DNA of 64,000 bases from Leptospira broomii serovar Hurstbridge str. 5399 (GCF_000243715.2 NZ_AHMO02000008.1:1475001-1539000); one strand, 5' to 3'. Positions 28,134-39,340 are shown, counted from the stretch's first letter. The notes: generated by a model not told the origin, from the sequence alone. Made by a program: numbers and translations.

Positions 28134-28528
28134 GACGGAAGTTTTTCGTTCCAATTCTGATCGAACTGTTTGTAATTACAAGTTAGCTCTTCGCCCGCTT
28201 TTATTTTACGAACGGCCCTGTCTTTTCCCATCGGATTACTAGTTCCTTCCACTCCGGTTTTGTCCTCCAGGGTATTGGAATCATCACTATGATTCATAAA
28301 ACGGGAGTTATCAACGCAGAAAAACCATTTTCCTTCGTAAAGATATGAATAAGTATAAATTAACTCACGTAAGCGCTCGGGAAGGGACTCTACTTCTTCC
28401 CGAGTTAATATCCAAACGGTCTTAGGATGGTATTCCCAAATTAATTCTCCCGGTTCGATTTCCCGGCCTGCAAAGAGGCCCAGCCCACCGATAGGGGAGT
28501 CGGCTACATAGGTAGGTACTTTTAGCAT
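28130..28528 (-). CDS. SET-domain protein
   Basis: A 132-residue stand-alone SET domain. [26 protein letters not shown] residues 12-32 form the N-terminal part, [10 protein letters not shown] (77-86) holds the NHS SAM/substrate motif, and [10 protein letters not shown] (111-120) is the C-terminal pseudoknot motif. SET proteins methylate lysines; bacterial examples are rare and mostly uncharacterised. No post-SET cysteines are present. The stop overlaps the convergent sigma-54 activator stop by 4 nt. Confidence 0.85.
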   Translation of the reverse strand: MLKVPTYVADSPIGGLGLFAGREIEPGELIWEYHPKTVWILTREEVESLPERLRELIYTYSYLYEGKWFFCVDNSRFMNHSDDSNTLEDKTGVEGTSNPMGKDRAVRKIKAGEELTCNYKQFDQNWNEKLPS

Positions 28529-28595
28529 AGTAAGAATAAGAAAAATTCGGTTCCTTTAAAATCAATCTCGTTGTTGTTTATCGGAATAAAATCTA

Positions 28596-30470
28596 TTAAA
28601 GTCCGATAGCCGGAATAGGAGCTATCTCCGTTTCGGACGAATGATAGGGTTCTAGGATTCCGTTTTTCATGACAAGCACTTGATCTGCGGCGTGTAAGCC
28701 GGTCAATCTGTGGGTCACTGAAACGATAGTCCTTCCTTCCCGCAATTTTTGCAGGGTTTTAAGAATCCTAGCTTCCGTAACGGGATCTAATGCCGACGTA
28801 GCTTCGTCCAGTAATAGGATCTGCGGATTTCGAACCATGGCGCGAGCTAAAGCGATCCGCTGTTTTTCACCGCCGGAAAGTCTAGTTCCTTTATCGCCTA
28901 CGACAGTCTCGTACCCATCCGGTAATAAGGAAATAAATTCATGGATTTCCGCAAGCTTAGCCGCCTCTATCGCTTCTTCCGTGCTAGCGTTCGGACAACC
29001 CATCCGGATATTCTCTAAAATGCTAGTGTGAAACAAGAACGTATCTTGGAATACGATTCCTATCAACGAATGTAAGGCAGGTCTATGGATTTTATCCAAA
29101 TCCAAGCCGTCCAATGTGATATTACCTTGGTTTGGCTCGATAATTCCTAAAAGCATTTTAAAGATGGTACTTTTTCCTGAACCGCTCGGCCCTAGAATGA
29201 TAGTATAGCTTCCTTTCGGTATCTCGAGATCGACCCCGTTTAAATTCTTATTTCTACCCTTATATCGAAAGTGAACATCTTCCAAGCGAATCATGTTTCT
29301 AAATTCGGATGGAGAAACGGAACGATTAACGTCTTGTTCAAAGACGGGAGTCCGCAGAATTTCCAGTATTCGCTTGGCCGACCCGCTCGCTTGATTTAAT
29401 GTCGGGAAATATTGCGAGACATATAGAAGGGAATAGCTCAAATTTAAAAAAGGAGGTAGGAAGGCAGCCAACGATCCGACGCTGACTAATCCGTGAAATG
29501 CAAACCAAGCGCCTGAAATCAGTAGAACTGCTTGCAGCAATAAAATCCCGCCGGAAGCGGAACGTTCTAAGTAAGAATTGGTAAGTCCTAATCTTAAAGA
29601 AACGTTAAATAGCCGATCGCAATTTCCACGGAATCGCTCCCAGAAAAGCTTATCCAAATCATAAACTCGAATCAAGTTTTGGGCAGACACCGATTCTTCT
29701 ACCGCATTTAAAACTTTAGCTTCTTCTCCCTTGCGATCATAGCTTGCTTGAGTGGACCGCTTCGAGAAAAAGATCGGCCCAAGAAACGTTACTGGCCACG
29801 TTAGCGTCGCTATCGCGCCGAGTCTCCAATCTAGAGCAAATAATAAAGCTGTCCCGAAAATTGCCTCAAGGATCGGAGAAATTCCCCATGGAATAGCGGC
29901 TAAAACCGCGTTCTCAAGCGCAGATAGATCCGAAGAGAATCTAGAGAGGATGTCTCCCATTCTTGCATTCCCGTAGAAATCCAAACTGACTCTTTGCAAA
30001 TGCAGAAATAATTCTTCGCGCATATCGCGAATCGTTCTCGCAGAAACCCAGTTGTATAAATAATCTCGAACTGTTCCGACGGCGGTGATTAAAATTGTTC
30101 CGCCGACTAATAAAATTCCGGTAATATAAAGTACTGTTTGGTTCTTTCCAATGATAGCTTCGTCGATTAGAAACTTGAAGGAAAAAGGAATCGTGGAATA
30201 AACCAAAATTTCCACTAATAAAAGTCCGAGTACTACACCCAATCTGAGTTTGTATTTTCTGAAGAAACGAGCCAATCCTCGTAAAACCAGCAAAGGGGAA
30301 TCCTGCGACATATCTCCCGAGACTAAATTGGGTCCGAGAGATGAGGAATACGATCCTCTGGCCGCCTGACTTCCAGGCGGAGCTTTCGGTGCATTGGTTG
30401 GGTTGTTCGGGAACGTAGCGGGATTTTTTCCCAAACGGAAGCCGTCTTTGAATTTCTGTTTATTTGTCAT
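28596..30470 (-). CDS. ABC-type exporter, fused membrane and ATPase domains
   Basis: A 624-residue half-transporter. After a polar, Pro/Asn-rich N-terminal segment of about 60 residues, six membrane helices (about 75-370) precede the nucleotide-binding domain: Walker [10 protein letters not shown] (near 424-432), signature [14 protein letters not shown] (near 528), Walker [13 protein letters not shown] and the H-loop THR. It probably works as a homodimer exporting lipid, peptide or drug; the substrate cannot be inferred. ATG 30470 is preferred because AGGGGA lies eight bases upstream; the frame stays open to 30692 with no family character. Confidence 0.9.
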   Translation of the reverse strand: MTNKQKFKDGFRLGKNPATFPNNPTNAPKAPPGSQAARGSYSSSLGPNLVSGDMSQDSPLLVLRGLARFFRKYKLRLGVVLGLLLVEILVYSTIPFSFKFLIDEAIIGKNQTVLYITGILLVGGTILITAVGTVRDYLYNWVSARTIRDMREELFLHLQRVSLDFYGNARMGDILSRFSSDLSALENAVLAAIPWGISPILEAIFGTALLFALDWRLGAIATLTWPVTFLGPIFFSKRSTQASYDRKGEEAKVLNAVEESVSAQNLIRVYDLDKLFWERFRGNCDRLFNVSLRLGLTNSYLERSASGGILLLQAVLLISGAWFAFHGLVSVGSLAAFLPPFLNLSYSLLYVSQYFPTLNQASGSAKRILEILRTPVFEQDVNRSVSPSEFRNMIRLEDVHFRYKGRNKNLNGVDLEIPKGSYTIILGPSGSGKSTIFKMLLGIIEPNQGNITLDGLDLDKIHRPALHSLIGIVFQDTFLFHTSILENIRMGCPNASTEEAIEAAKLAEIHEFISLLPDGYETVVGDKGTRLSGGEKQRIALARAMVRNPQILLLDEATSALDPVTEARILKTLQKLREGRTIVSVTHRLTGLHAADQVLVMKNGILEPYHSSETEIAPIPAIGL

Positions 30471-30748
30471 AAATTTGTCCCCTATTGCCCTGTTCGGATT
30501 AAGGGTGCAGGAACTTGATTGCCTAACGTAGTCCTGGAATTTCCTATTATTCTGATAGTGGCCGGGACGGAAAGCGGAAGGTGAAAGATTTTCCCCACTC
30601 TTCTGTCTCATTATGGAAAAAAATTTAGGAGACAGAATCCGGAAAAAAGGTCGTATATATTTTAGACTTGATTGAAGTCTAGAATAGTACATTAGTTTTT
30701 GGGTGTCTTTTTGTTCCCGAAATAGTATTTTGTGCTGAACGCGGAATT

Positions 30749-31360
30749 ATGATCGAATTCAATTATAAAGAAGAATACGGGGTTTATCGGGTCACCTTAA
30801 AGACCTCGGAAACCGCCCCAGGTACTCTTCATAAAATGGTTAAAGCCATGTTTTTTATGGGATTTGAGATCCTTTCCGGGGATATTAGGACCGTAAAGGA
30901 AGGCGAATCCCTCATCAGCTACGATGAATTTCTCTTGCGTTCCGATGAGACGGATTCGCGAATTAAGGCCTCAAAGCTAGGTATTCTTATGTCTTCGGTT
31001 TTCTCCGACGAGAAAGTTTTGGAAGAAATGATCCAAACTTCGAGCGAAATCGATATTCGGAACACATTCTATCTAAGTAAAGACTCTCAACTTGAATTCG
31101 AAGATTTACCTGACGGTTCCGCTACGAAATTTTATTTGGAAGCACCGGATAGAAAAGGTCTTCTGTATTTTGTGACCGGCGTTTTAAAGGATCTCGGAAT
31201 CAATATTTTATCCGGCGAGGTTCGTACCGATGGGACGACCAATAAAGCTCTGGATACCTTCCTATTAACCGACTCGCGTACAGAGACAGGTTTTGCGGGG
31301 TCATCCGTCGAAGAGCGCGTTCGAAGATATATTCTTCAAAGTAGCTTAAACCAAGTTTGA
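30749..31360 (+). CDS. Tandem ACT-domain regulatory protein
   Basis: A 203-residue protein made of two ACT-like domains, about 10-85 ([35 protein letters not shown]) and about 125-195 ([34 protein letters not shown]). The shared GILSG-type core shows the two arose by duplication. ACT pairs of this type occur at the C-terminus of GlnD and in free-standing amino-acid sensors; no catalytic domain is present. It is probably a small-molecule-binding regulator. It stands 196 bp before the HD-GYP-like pair. Confidence 0.8.
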   Translation: MIEFNYKEEYGVYRVTLKTSETAPGTLHKMVKAMFFMGFEILSGDIRTVKEGESLISYDEFLLRSDETDSRIKASKLGILMSSVFSDEKVLEEMIQTSSEIDIRNTFYLSKDSQLEFEDLPDGSATKFYLEAPDRKGLLYFVTGVLKDLGINILSGEVRTDGTTNKALDTFLLTDSRTETGFAGSSVEERVRRYILQSSLNQV

Positions 31361-31555
31361 TAGACGAAAGATAGCTCGTCTCAGATAGTATAATTAAGCG
31401 GTATTTTCGAGTCGGAATTTGTAATCATTTCTCCATTCTGCGGAATTTCGTTTTTTTTAATTTCTGACCGATATGCGCCTTTTGGAAGAGTCTTAAAGCG
31501 TATTTTGACGAACTAAGAACCGATACTATTTAAATAGGAGTTTTCCGCCCGGAAG

Positions 31556-33055
31556 ATGGACTCATCCAAGGATTTACAGAAATTCGATTTTACTGAGGAG
31601 GTAATCCAGCATTTCCGCGAAAATAGGATTATCCCGGTAGACTTCTATAACAAGAACGGACAAATCCTAATCCATAGAAAAGATATGGCTTCGGCAGACG
31701 ATATCAATCGTCTTCAAAAATTCGAAAAACAAGGTATCTATTTTTTAGCTGCGGAAATCGGTAAGATACGCCCCGGCTCCGGAAGAAGAAATTCGTCTTT
31801 AGACCCTTCTTTCGAAAAGTTAATAGATCCGGAACTCACTATCAATTTGACAAAGGGCGCTTCCGATCTCCTACAAGAGATTAAAAAGTATCCGTTATCC
31901 GGTGCACACGTTAAAGACGTCGGAAAGTCCATCGATTCTATATTAGAAGATTTTAAATCTTCTCCAAATATGGAAACCGGTCTTGTGAACATTCTTGAGG
32001 TTATGTCCAACGTAGGAGCATCGGTCGATTCGGAGGTTCTTACTAAAAGAACCGTGATTGCGATGGCGATGAAAGTTAGAACCGCGAAAGCTTTCACAAA
32101 AACCGATATGGACATCAAGAAAGCCGAGCAAATGAATTTAATGATGGCGTCGTATTTGGCGGATATCGGTTACACTCAGATGAAAATTCCCACTCACGCA
32201 AACTTAAAAGCGGAGGAACTGGAATATATTAAGAACCATCCTATTATTAGTTACTTGATGATAGCGAATATCCCCGAATTGGAGGATTCGGTGAAAACGA
32301 TCGTTTTGAATCATCACCGTCCTCACAAGGGCGAGGGGTTAAATAATAATTATCCGCAAACGAAACTACTCGTACAAAAACTCCAAGGTTATCGGGAAAA
32401 ATATAAGGATGACTATAGAAAGAGTCTTTTAGTTAGCGATATTCAAAAGCAAGTTAAGACAATTTTGACGAATGCGCTTAACTACGATGATATCGGTACG
32501 CTTTCGATCGCCGGGGAATTTGCCTCGTTAACGACCGCCCAGCCTTGGAGAAATCCGATGGATGCGGTTAAAGCTTTGAAATTGATCTTAAATAATAGTT
32601 TCTTTGCGTACAATGAAAAAACTCTAAAGGACTTCTACGATCATGTCGGGCTTTCACTCAGTGAAAACCAACCGTTCCTGAAAACCGGCGATTATGTCAT
32701 AGTTGCATCCCAAGATTCGAATCGAAAAGTTTTCTTTGAAATTTGCGTAATTAGAGAGTCTTTTAAAAATTCTATCCGTCCTATGTTGGAGCGAATTGGT
32801 ACAATTAAACCGACTTTTGCAAATAACGGAAAGATCAGGATTTCAGGCTTCGAGAAAACAAGTTTGAATTTAGACAGACGTAAGGCAATCTTCAATCTAG
32901 AACGAAACGCGGATCCGAGACGGATCATTTATCTAGTAGATCCGGAAATCGACGAAGAGTTCTTCGATTTCTTGGATAAAAAAGCCCGCGACTTTTTATA
33001 TCCTAAGTCGGCAACGACCGATACCGACGAAACCGCTAAAGCTCCGATTTCTTAA
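31556..33055 (+). CDS. Degenerate HD-GYP-domain protein, first of tandem pair
   Basis: A 499-residue soluble protein. Residues about 15-75 form the N-terminal domain often found before HD-GYP ([33 protein letters not shown]). The central domain (about 155-270) follows the HD-GYP helix order but has lost residues: HDIG is ADIG (near 201-204), the later His-Pro in IKNHP (near 227) and HH in [10 protein letters not shown] (near 252) remain, and GYP is replaced by GLNNNYP. The C-terminal part (about 360-490) is beta-rich. Loss of the HD metal ligand argues against c-di-GMP hydrolysis. The downstream gene is a close paralogue. Confidence 0.75.
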   Translation: MDSSKDLQKFDFTEEVIQHFRENRIIPVDFYNKNGQILIHRKDMASADDINRLQKFEKQGIYFLAAEIGKIRPGSGRRNSSLDPSFEKLIDPELTINLTKGASDLLQEIKKYPLSGAHVKDVGKSIDSILEDFKSSPNMETGLVNILEVMSNVGASVDSEVLTKRTVIAMAMKVRTAKAFTKTDMDIKKAEQMNLMMASYLADIGYTQMKIPTHANLKAEELEYIKNHPIISYLMIANIPELEDSVKTIVLNHHRPHKGEGLNNNYPQTKLLVQKLQGYREKYKDDYRKSLLVSDIQKQVKTILTNALNYDDIGTLSIAGEFASLTTAQPWRNPMDAVKALKLILNNSFFAYNEKTLKDFYDHVGLSLSENQPFLKTGDYVIVASQDSNRKVFFEICVIRESFKNSIRPMLERIGTIKPTFANNGKIRISGFEKTSLNLDRRKAIFNLERNADPRRIIYLVDPEIDEEFFDFLDKKARDFLYPKSATTDTDETAKAPIS

Positions 33056-33198
33056 AACCCATTTCGCTTAGCCGGAAATTTATTCTTGCTCTAAGCGTTA
33101 GCATTCTTATTTCCTAGTGATATTAGCGAGTCTTGATATACTCAGGTCGCTTTTCCGGTTGCCGTCAGTATAGTCCTAAGGTGATAAGCGGGAGAAGA

Positions 33199-34692
33199 AT
33201 GAATCAACCCACGAATTTTTCAAACACAGGCGATCTAACGCGATTAGAGCGTTTCGAATTTAATGATGACGTTATTCGTCGCTTTAAACAGGAAGAAGCG
33301 ATCCCGGTCGATTTTTACAATAAGAACGGGCAAATTCTTATTCATCGAAAGAACAACGCTTCTGAAGCAGATATCAATCGTCTTCAAAAATTCGAGGCCC
33401 AAGGGATTTATTTTCTAATATCGGAGAGGGATAAAGTAACTATAAAATTCGATCTTCCAGATTCTGTTCATGGCCGAAAAGTATCGTTCATAAAATTAGT
33501 TAATCCTGACCTTGCGGTTCAATTGGCGACCGACGCGTCTTCTTTATTGAAGGAGCTTCGCGATTATCCGTTGAACGGTAATCACGTCCGAAAGGTTTCA
33601 AAAGCGATCAACGAAATTCTGGAAGACTTTGCATCTAGTTCCGATATGGAAATGGGTTTATTAAACGTTATCGAAGTCATGAAAGGCGCGGGAGTTGAAA
33701 CGGACTCGGAAATTCTTACAAAGCGCACCATCATTTCCATGGCGATGAAACTTCGAGGACTAAAGGCTCTTTCAAGCAAAGATTCGGAAATTTCAAAGAA
33801 TCAACAAATCAATCTGATGATGGCATCCTACATGGTTGATATCGGCAAATCTAGGATGAAATTACCTGTCCATAAAGATCTAAGCCAGGAAGAATTCGAG
33901 TATGTGAAAAATCATCCGATCATTAGCTATTTGATGATCGCTAATTTAAGCACGATTCAGCCACAGGTTAAATCGGCCGTATTAAATAGCCATAGACCGT
34001 ATAAAGGCGAGGGTTTGAATAATAATTATCCTCAGACAGCCATATTACTTCAGAAGCTTCTCGGGTATTATGAAAAATATAAGGATGACCCGACTCGTGC
34101 GATATTGGTGGAAGACCTACAAAAACAAATTCAGTATTTGCAATCGAATACGTATAGCGAAGATGATCCGTCAATAATATCAATCTCAGGAGAATTCGCC
34201 TCTTTAAGTTCGAAACAGGATTGGCGAGAAGCGTACGATTCGATCACGTCGATGAAGATCATTCTGAATAACAGCTTTTTTTCTTATAACGAAAAAGTGG
34301 TAAAAGATTTTTTCGATTTTATGGCATTGAGTTTATGCGAAAATCGAAGCGTTTTAAATCCCGGCGATTACGTTATCGTAGTTTCTTCAGATTCCCAGCG
34401 CAAAATCCATTTCGAGACCTGCGTTATTAAGGAAATTAATCGGAATCAAACACGTCCTCTATTGGAACGAATCGGATCGATTCGACCGATCCTAACAAAC
34501 AAGGGTAAAATTCGCATAGCGGGGTATGATCGGAAATCGTTTAGTCCTGATCGGCGCAAAGCTATTTTTAATTTAGGAAACGCAGTGGATCCGAGACGAG
34601 TCGTCTATATGATAGCTCCGGAATTGGATCCTCCTTTATTTGATCTTATTGATAGAAATTACCGGCAAACCGCTCCGAAATCTGTCGCGTAA
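33199..34692 (+). CDS. Degenerate HD-GYP-domain protein, second of tandem pair
   Basis: A 497-residue paralogue of the preceding gene, alignable over its whole length ([17 protein letters not shown] and [17 protein letters not shown] are shared). It is degraded further: the HD position reads MVDIG (near 211) and the paired His is [10 protein letters not shown], with Ser for the first His. The C-terminal domain keeps [21 protein letters not shown] and the [10 protein letters not shown] segment. ATG 33199 is chosen for the GGGAGA about seven bases upstream; the frame is open to 33133. The 143-bp gap allows co-transcription. The pair arose by duplication. Confidence 0.75.
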   Translation: MNQPTNFSNTGDLTRLERFEFNDDVIRRFKQEEAIPVDFYNKNGQILIHRKNNASEADINRLQKFEAQGIYFLISERDKVTIKFDLPDSVHGRKVSFIKLVNPDLAVQLATDASSLLKELRDYPLNGNHVRKVSKAINEILEDFASSSDMEMGLLNVIEVMKGAGVETDSEILTKRTIISMAMKLRGLKALSSKDSEISKNQQINLMMASYMVDIGKSRMKLPVHKDLSQEEFEYVKNHPIISYLMIANLSTIQPQVKSAVLNSHRPYKGEGLNNNYPQTAILLQKLLGYYEKYKDDPTRAILVEDLQKQIQYLQSNTYSEDDPSIISISGEFASLSSKQDWREAYDSITSMKIILNNSFFSYNEKVVKDFFDFMALSLCENRSVLNPGDYVIVVSSDSQRKIHFETCVIKEINRNQTRPLLERIGSIRPILTNKGKIRIAGYDRKSFSPDRRKAIFNLGNAVDPRRVVYMIAPELDPPLFDLIDRNYRQTAPKSVA

Positions 34693-34768
34693 GACAAAAC
34701 TCTTTTATCCCCATAATCAAGGAAACGGACTTTCTTCCGCCGCGGGGTTCTTGTTTTCTGGTACTTGT

Positions 34769-35914
34769 ATGCCTTCAAGCTGGGGTAAAGTATTTCGCAT
34801 TAGCACTTTCGGGGAATCACACGGTGAATCTGTCGGAGTCGTCGTCGAGGGAGTTCCCGCTGGGATTCCTATTCGATTGGAAGAGATCCAAAAAGACCTG
34901 AATCGTCGTCGACCGGGTCAAAGTAATCTAACGACACCTAGGGATGAATCGGATACCGTTCGCGTCGTATCGGGTGTTTTCGAAGGAAAGACGATCGGAA
35001 GTCCGATTGCATTAATCGTTAATAACCAAAATACGATTTCCAAGGATTATGAAAACCTACGCGATACCTTTCGGCCCTCTCATGCCGATTATACATATCA
35101 AGCAAAATACGGTTTTCGTGCACACGTAGGCGGAGGCCGCTCTTCCGTTCGTGAAACTATCGCTAGAGTCGCTGCAGGAGCCATAGCTAGACTGATACTA
35201 GAGGATGATCTCGGAATAAGAACCGTCGCATGGGTGGACACAATCGGGTCCATAGAGTCTCGACTTACCGAAAGCCAATATCCGAAAACGAGAGATATCG
35301 TCGACGGTAACGAGGTTCGATGCCCCGATATTTCGGCAGCGGAAAAAATGAGATCTCTGATTCTGAAAATGAAAGAGGAAGGAGATAGCGTGGGTGGAGT
35401 TATCCGCTGCGCGTCCTATAATTTACCACCAGGGTTGGGTGATCCCGTTTACGACAAATTGGACGGGGACATAGCTAAGGCGATTTTGTCCATTCCGGCT
35501 TGTAAAGGCTTTGAAGTCGGATCCGGTTTTTCCGGAACTCAATTAACGGGAAGCCAGCATAACGACGAATTTTACGTCGAGGAAGCCACCGGAAGAGTTC
35601 GCACTCGTACAAATAACTCGGGTGGGTTGCAAGGTGGTATCTCCAACGGGGAAACATTGGTAATTCGCGCCGCGTTTAAGCCGACCTCTACGATATTTAA
35701 AAAACAAAATACCGTGAACCTTGCCGGACAGGAGACGGTCTTAGAGGCAAAAGGACGGCATGACCCTTGCGTCCTACCAAGGGCGGTTCCCATAGTCGAA
35801 GCGGCCGTAAATTTGGTTCTCGTGGACGCCTATCTGTACCAAAGGGCAATGAATCCGCAATGGTTCAAAAAGTGGGCAAAAATTCCCTCCTATTATAACG
35901 AGTTGAAATTCTAG
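34769..35914 (+). CDS. aroC: Chorismate synthase
   Basis: A 381-residue FMN-dependent enzyme converting EPSP to chorismate. It opens with [16 protein letters not shown], has [31 protein letters not shown] and [19 protein letters not shown] (family signature), and ends with [18 protein letters not shown]. Full length for the family. The ATG at 34769 starts this conserved N-terminus; the frame is open upstream to 34640, inside the previous gene. It is separated from the NuoG-like gene by about 100 bp. Confidence 0.96.
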   Translation: MPSSWGKVFRISTFGESHGESVGVVVEGVPAGIPIRLEEIQKDLNRRRPGQSNLTTPRDESDTVRVVSGVFEGKTIGSPIALIVNNQNTISKDYENLRDTFRPSHADYTYQAKYGFRAHVGGGRSSVRETIARVAAGAIARLILEDDLGIRTVAWVDTIGSIESRLTESQYPKTRDIVDGNEVRCPDISAAEKMRSLILKMKEEGDSVGGVIRCASYNLPPGLGDPVYDKLDGDIAKAILSIPACKGFEVGSGFSGTQLTGSQHNDEFYVEEATGRVRTRTNNSGGLQGGISNGETLVIRAAFKPTSTIFKKQNTVNLAGQETVLEAKGRHDPCVLPRAVPIVEAAVNLVLVDAYLYQRAMNPQWFKKWAKIPSYYNELKF

Positions 35915-36017
35915 CTAAAGTGAAATACTTACCCGGAAAGAAACGGGTTGCCAATCGAGAATAGTACGATTCCATTGAGACATTGTGCCTGACAGGGCCG
36001 GAGAAACGGAGGTCCGA

Positions 36018-37472
36018 GTGGTCAAGATAAAGATAGACGGGATCGAATACGAGGTCGACGAAAAGAAGAATTTGATCTCGGCAGCAAAAGATGTCGGTGT
36101 TGATATTCCTTTTTTCTGCTTTCATCCGAAACTATCCGTAGTCGGTATGTGCAGGATGTGTCTCATCGAGATCGAGGGTATTCCTCGACTTCAAGTAGCT
36201 TGCAATACTAAAGTCACGGAAGGCCTTTCTATCGTCACCAACAGTCCTCGAGTGAAGGAAGCGAGAGAAGGGACGATGGAATTCTTGCTCGCAAACCACC
36301 CTCTTGATTGCCCCGTTTGCGATAAAGCGGGCGAGTGTCAACTGCAGGATAACTCTTTCAACGAAGGAAAAGGAAATTCAAGATTCACTCTTGAAAAACG
36401 TAATATTCCCCAAGAAGAAATAGGCACGAACCTAATCATTAATCATAATCGTTGCATTGTATGTTATCGATGCGTTCGATTTGAAGAAGAATTGGTGGGT
36501 GAATCGAATCTCGGGTTATTCGAAAGAGGTTATCATTCGATTATCGGTTTAGCTAAGGAAGAGCCGATTTCCCATAATTACCAAGGAGCTCTCGCGGATA
36601 TCTGCCCTGTTGGAGCTTTATTAAACAATAAAACGCTTTTTAAATCTAGAGTGTGGTGGTATAAATCAGAGGAGTCGATCTGCCCCGGATGCAGCACCGG
36701 TTGCAAGACATATACGAACGTGCGCGATAATAAAATGTATCGCTATATGCCTCGAATCGACGAGGAAAAGGATCAATATTTCCTTTGCGATAAAGGACGC
36801 TTTGACGTCGATTGGCTGAATAATAACCGCCTATTCGCGTATTATAAGAATGGAAATCCGAGTACTAGTGCCGAAATCCTGGATGCGATCGCGCTGAAAG
36901 TTTCTCAAGCAAGTAAAGTTGCAATCCTTGGTGGCGCTCACGAATCCGATCAAAACCTTCTATCGATCAAAAAATCATTGGAAAAAGCCGGCATACCGTT
37001 TACGGCAGAAGCTCGTGTCTCCGCCGCACAATATAAGGATCCGGAGCAAATCGACTTTCAATACACGACCGACGCTCATCCTAATACAAAGGGAGCCGTC
37101 GATGCGAATTTTATTTCGGGATCCAACCTTGAATCGTTGCTTTCTTCGATCTCAAAGGAAGAATACGATCTCGTTTTTGTGATCAAGGAAAATGTTTCGG
37201 ACGTATTGGGTCGGGTAAAACCGAAAACGTTGATAGTTTTAGAAACGAATCTAACGGATGGAATTTCCTCCGCGAATTTTGGAATTCCGATCAAGACATT
37301 TGCGGAGCAGAACGGCAGTTTTACGAATAAGAAAGGCTGGAATCAAACCTTTAATAAGTCGATGGAACCTCCTAAAGGATTACTTTCTTCCGGAGAATTC
37401 TTTTCCGAGCTAGTCGATCGCGTTATCGAATTGTGTTCAGGGCAAAAGGAGGCTGCAATTGGGAACCATTAA
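36018..37472 (+). CDS. nuoG: NuoG-like subunit of NADH-quinone oxidoreductase, short form
   Basis: A 484-residue iron-sulfur protein of complex I. [2Fe-2S] ligands lie in [17 protein letters not shown], the N3 cluster in [14 protein letters not shown], the N4 cluster in NRCIVCYRC with a distal ICPVGA, and an N7-type set in CPGCSTGC plus FLCDKG. The C-terminal molybdopterin-oxidoreductase fold is cut to about 220 residues, whereas typical NuoG is about 700-900 residues. GTG 36018 is preferred because ACGGAGG lies just upstream; the frame runs open from GTG 35985. The nuoI-like gene overlaps its end by 14 nt. Electron transfer to quinone via complex I is the expected role. Confidence 0.85.
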   Translation: MVKIKIDGIEYEVDEKKNLISAAKDVGVDIPFFCFHPKLSVVGMCRMCLIEIEGIPRLQVACNTKVTEGLSIVTNSPRVKEAREGTMEFLLANHPLDCPVCDKAGECQLQDNSFNEGKGNSRFTLEKRNIPQEEIGTNLIINHNRCIVCYRCVRFEEELVGESNLGLFERGYHSIIGLAKEEPISHNYQGALADICPVGALLNNKTLFKSRVWWYKSEESICPGCSTGCKTYTNVRDNKMYRYMPRIDEEKDQYFLCDKGRFDVDWLNNNRLFAYYKNGNPSTSAEILDAIALKVSQASKVAILGGAHESDQNLLSIKKSLEKAGIPFTAEARVSAAQYKDPEQIDFQYTTDAHPNTKGAVDANFISGSNLESLLSSISKEEYDLVFVIKENVSDVLGRVKPKTLIVLETNLTDGISSANFGIPIKTFAEQNGSFTNKKGWNQTFNKSMEPPKGLLSSGEFFSELVDRVIELCSGQKEAAIGNH

Positions 37473-37986
37473 TGTCGTAAATGTAGCGGCCAAACATAAA
37501 TTGGCTTGGTACCAAAAACTTTATTCATATTCCATCGGAAAAGGATTGTGGATCACTTTAAAACACTTTATAAAAGCCGCTTTTCTTAAAGGGGCGGTGA
37601 CCCTCGAGTTTCCGGAAAAAAGGAGAAAATATTCCACTCGCTTTCGTGGTATGCATACCATGAAACGTGACGAGCAGGGAAGAGAAAGATGCACTAGCTG
37701 TTTTTGCTGTATGTGGATTTGCCCTGCCGACGCGATTCATATCGAAGCGGGACTTGTGACTCCGGAGATTCAACACCTTCATCCGGAAGATAAATTTGCA
37801 AAGAAATTCGAAATCGATCTTCTTCGCTGTATTTTTTGCGGCTTATGCGAAGAGGCCTGTCCTAAAGGTGCAATTTACTTAGACGGTCCGGCGGAAATGG
37901 CAGCGGACAATCGTGAAGATTTAATCCTTACAAAGGAAAGAATGATGCAAAAGATCGGCGGTCCGATTCTTGGTGAGAGAAAATAA
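37459..37986 (+). CDS. nuoI: NuoI-like 4Fe-4S subunit of NADH-quinone oxidoreductase
   Basis: A 175-residue protein with two tetranuclear cluster motifs, [12 protein letters not shown] and [12 protein letters not shown], and the amphipathic N-terminal region [14 protein letters not shown] typical of NuoI, carrying clusters N6a and N6b. The start is TTG at 37459 with an AAAGGAGG seven bases upstream, overlapping the nuoG-like gene. [20 protein letters not shown] residues match NuoI. No other nuo genes are in the window, so the remaining complex I subunits must be encoded elsewhere. Confidence 0.9.
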   Translation: MGTINVVNVAAKHKLAWYQKLYSYSIGKGLWITLKHFIKAAFLKGAVTLEFPEKRRKYSTRFRGMHTMKRDEQGRERCTSCFCCMWICPADAIHIEAGLVTPEIQHLHPEDKFAKKFEIDLLRCIFCGLCEEACPKGAIYLDGPAEMAADNREDLILTKERMMQKIGGPILGERK

Positions 37987-37990
37987 AAAA

Positions 37991-38281
37991 TCATTTATTA
38001 CATATTTGATATGGTTGGTCACGATTGTCGACCCAGCCCTGGCTAAGAGCTTTCTCTAAAAGAGGAGAATGTAACCTTCTCGAAGCATACTGTAAACAGG
38101 CTCTAACATCCTCTTCGAGAAGTTGCGGATATTCACCCAAGATTTCTTCTAAACCGAATCCGAGAAAGATCATATCCAATACCTCTAAAACGCGTATCGA
38201 AGTTCCTTTTATTACCGGCTTTCCGCCACAAACGGAAGGATGCGAGACGATTCTGTCCTGGTGAAAAAGAATTTTATCCAT
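37991..38281 (-). CDS. DUF433 protein, orphan antitoxin-like
   Basis: A 96-residue DUF433-family protein: DRIVSHPSVCGGKPVIKGTSI is the conserved opening, then VLDMIFLGFGLEEILGEYPQL, a helix-turn-helix-like segment. DUF433 proteins often pair with a DUF5615 (PIN-like) toxin gene, but no such partner is found on either side, and its stop is 4 nt from the convergent nuoI stop. It may be a solitary DNA-binding remnant. Nothing coding was recognised in the 273 bp up to the next gene. Confidence 0.8.
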   Translation of the reverse strand: MDKILFHQDRIVSHPSVCGGKPVIKGTSIRVLEVLDMIFLGFGLEEILGEYPQLLEEDVRACLQYASRRLHSPLLEKALSQGWVDNRDQPYQICNK

Positions 38282-38555
38282 TATGAGTTAATAACAAATT
38301 TCCTTTCTGCAATTTGCTTAACATTTCAAATTCTTCTCTTTATTAACTAAAAGGGAGTTTCCTCCAATCAAAGTTATTTGACTTAGCCCAAAAGGGATAT
38401 AAAAAGAAAGATGTACAAGGGGAAGTTTCACCGAGTCCAAATTTTCTTTCTACTCATTTGAGAGTCGAGAAAGATCGAGTCAATTTATGCTTCCGTCCAC
38501 TATGATTCTTGTAAAAGTTAGCCAGAATCTTGGATTTTGCCGTATTTAGAGAAAA

Positions 38556-39089
38556 ATGGAAGGCCTTTCTCAACAGGAATTTTCGAAATATTATGAATCT
38601 TCTCGGAATACGGTTTATCATTTCCTTCTGAAGCTTTCAGGTAGTCCCGAAATTGCAGAAGATCTAACTCAAGAAACCTTCCTCAAGGCTTACGAGGTCA
38701 TGCACAGGTTCGATCCTTCAAGAGGTAGCTTTTCCTCTTGGTCATGCACCATCGGCAAAAATCTCTACTTTAAACTTTTCAATCGCTCGAAAAAAGAATC
38801 GAACAACATCTCTATCAATATTGATAATTTCCCGGAGCTTTCCGCCGGAAATGATAAAGATCCATCGGGAATAGAGAAAAAAAATTTAAATTCCTTTTTG
38901 AAAGAAGGAATTTCCCGTCTTCCCGAACCAGAAAAGAGTATAATATTATTAAAAGAATTAGAAAAAAAGACTCTTAGAGAAACAGCAGAAGCATTAAAAA
39001 TTTCTGAAAGAACCGTCAGTCGCAGATTGTTAAGTGCATTCAGAATTTTAAGGACCTTTCTCGAGGAAAATGGGATCGAATCGATATGA
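38556..39089 (+). CDS. ECF-type RNA polymerase sigma factor
   Basis: A 177-residue sigma-70 family protein with regions 2 and 4 only. Region 2 includes DLTQETFLKAYEVMHRFDPSRGSFSSW and region 4 the helix-turn-helix LRETAEALKISERTVSRRLLSAF. Region 3 is absent, as in ECF sigmas. The next gene overlaps by 4 nt (ATGA) and is the likely cognate anti-sigma-like protein. The regulon cannot be inferred. Confidence 0.88.
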   Translation: MEGLSQQEFSKYYESSRNTVYHFLLKLSGSPEIAEDLTQETFLKAYEVMHRFDPSRGSFSSWSCTIGKNLYFKLFNRSKKESNNISINIDNFPELSAGNDKDPSGIEKKNLNSFLKEGISRLPEPEKSIILLKELEKKTLRETAEALKISERTVSRRLLSAFRILRTFLEENGIESI

Positions 39090-39307
39090 CGCGAAAAATT
39101 ACTGGAAAGAAAGAAAGCTTCGAGGATTTACTCGCATCTTATCTTTCCGGTAATTTAGATATAGAAGGTAAGAAGGAGCTATTGCAAATAATCCTGACCG
39201 ACCCGGAAAAAGGAGAGGAGTATAGAAAAATCGCACAATTAAAATCACAATTAGATTTGCATGATATTGAGTTAAGTCCGGAATTCCCGAAAAGTACCCC
39301 AACCTAA
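39086..39307 (+). CDS. Short anti-sigma-like protein coupled to the ECF sigma
   Basis: A 73-residue protein in the position of an anti-sigma factor. FEDLLASYLSGNLDIEGKKELLQIILTDPEKGEEY resembles the N-terminal sigma-binding helical domain of FecR-type anti-sigmas, but no membrane helix or FecR/periplasmic domain follows and there is no zinc-finger HxxxCxxC. It therefore looks like a minimal cytoplasmic anti-sigma or a truncated remnant. Coupling by a 4-nt overlap supports a real gene. Confidence 0.6.
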   Translation: MTRKITGKKESFEDLLASYLSGNLDIEGKKELLQIILTDPEKGEEYRKIAQLKSQLDLHDIELSPEFPKSTPT

Positions 39308-39340
39308 AAAATTCTCATCCTCTTTTAAATATATTGGGAT

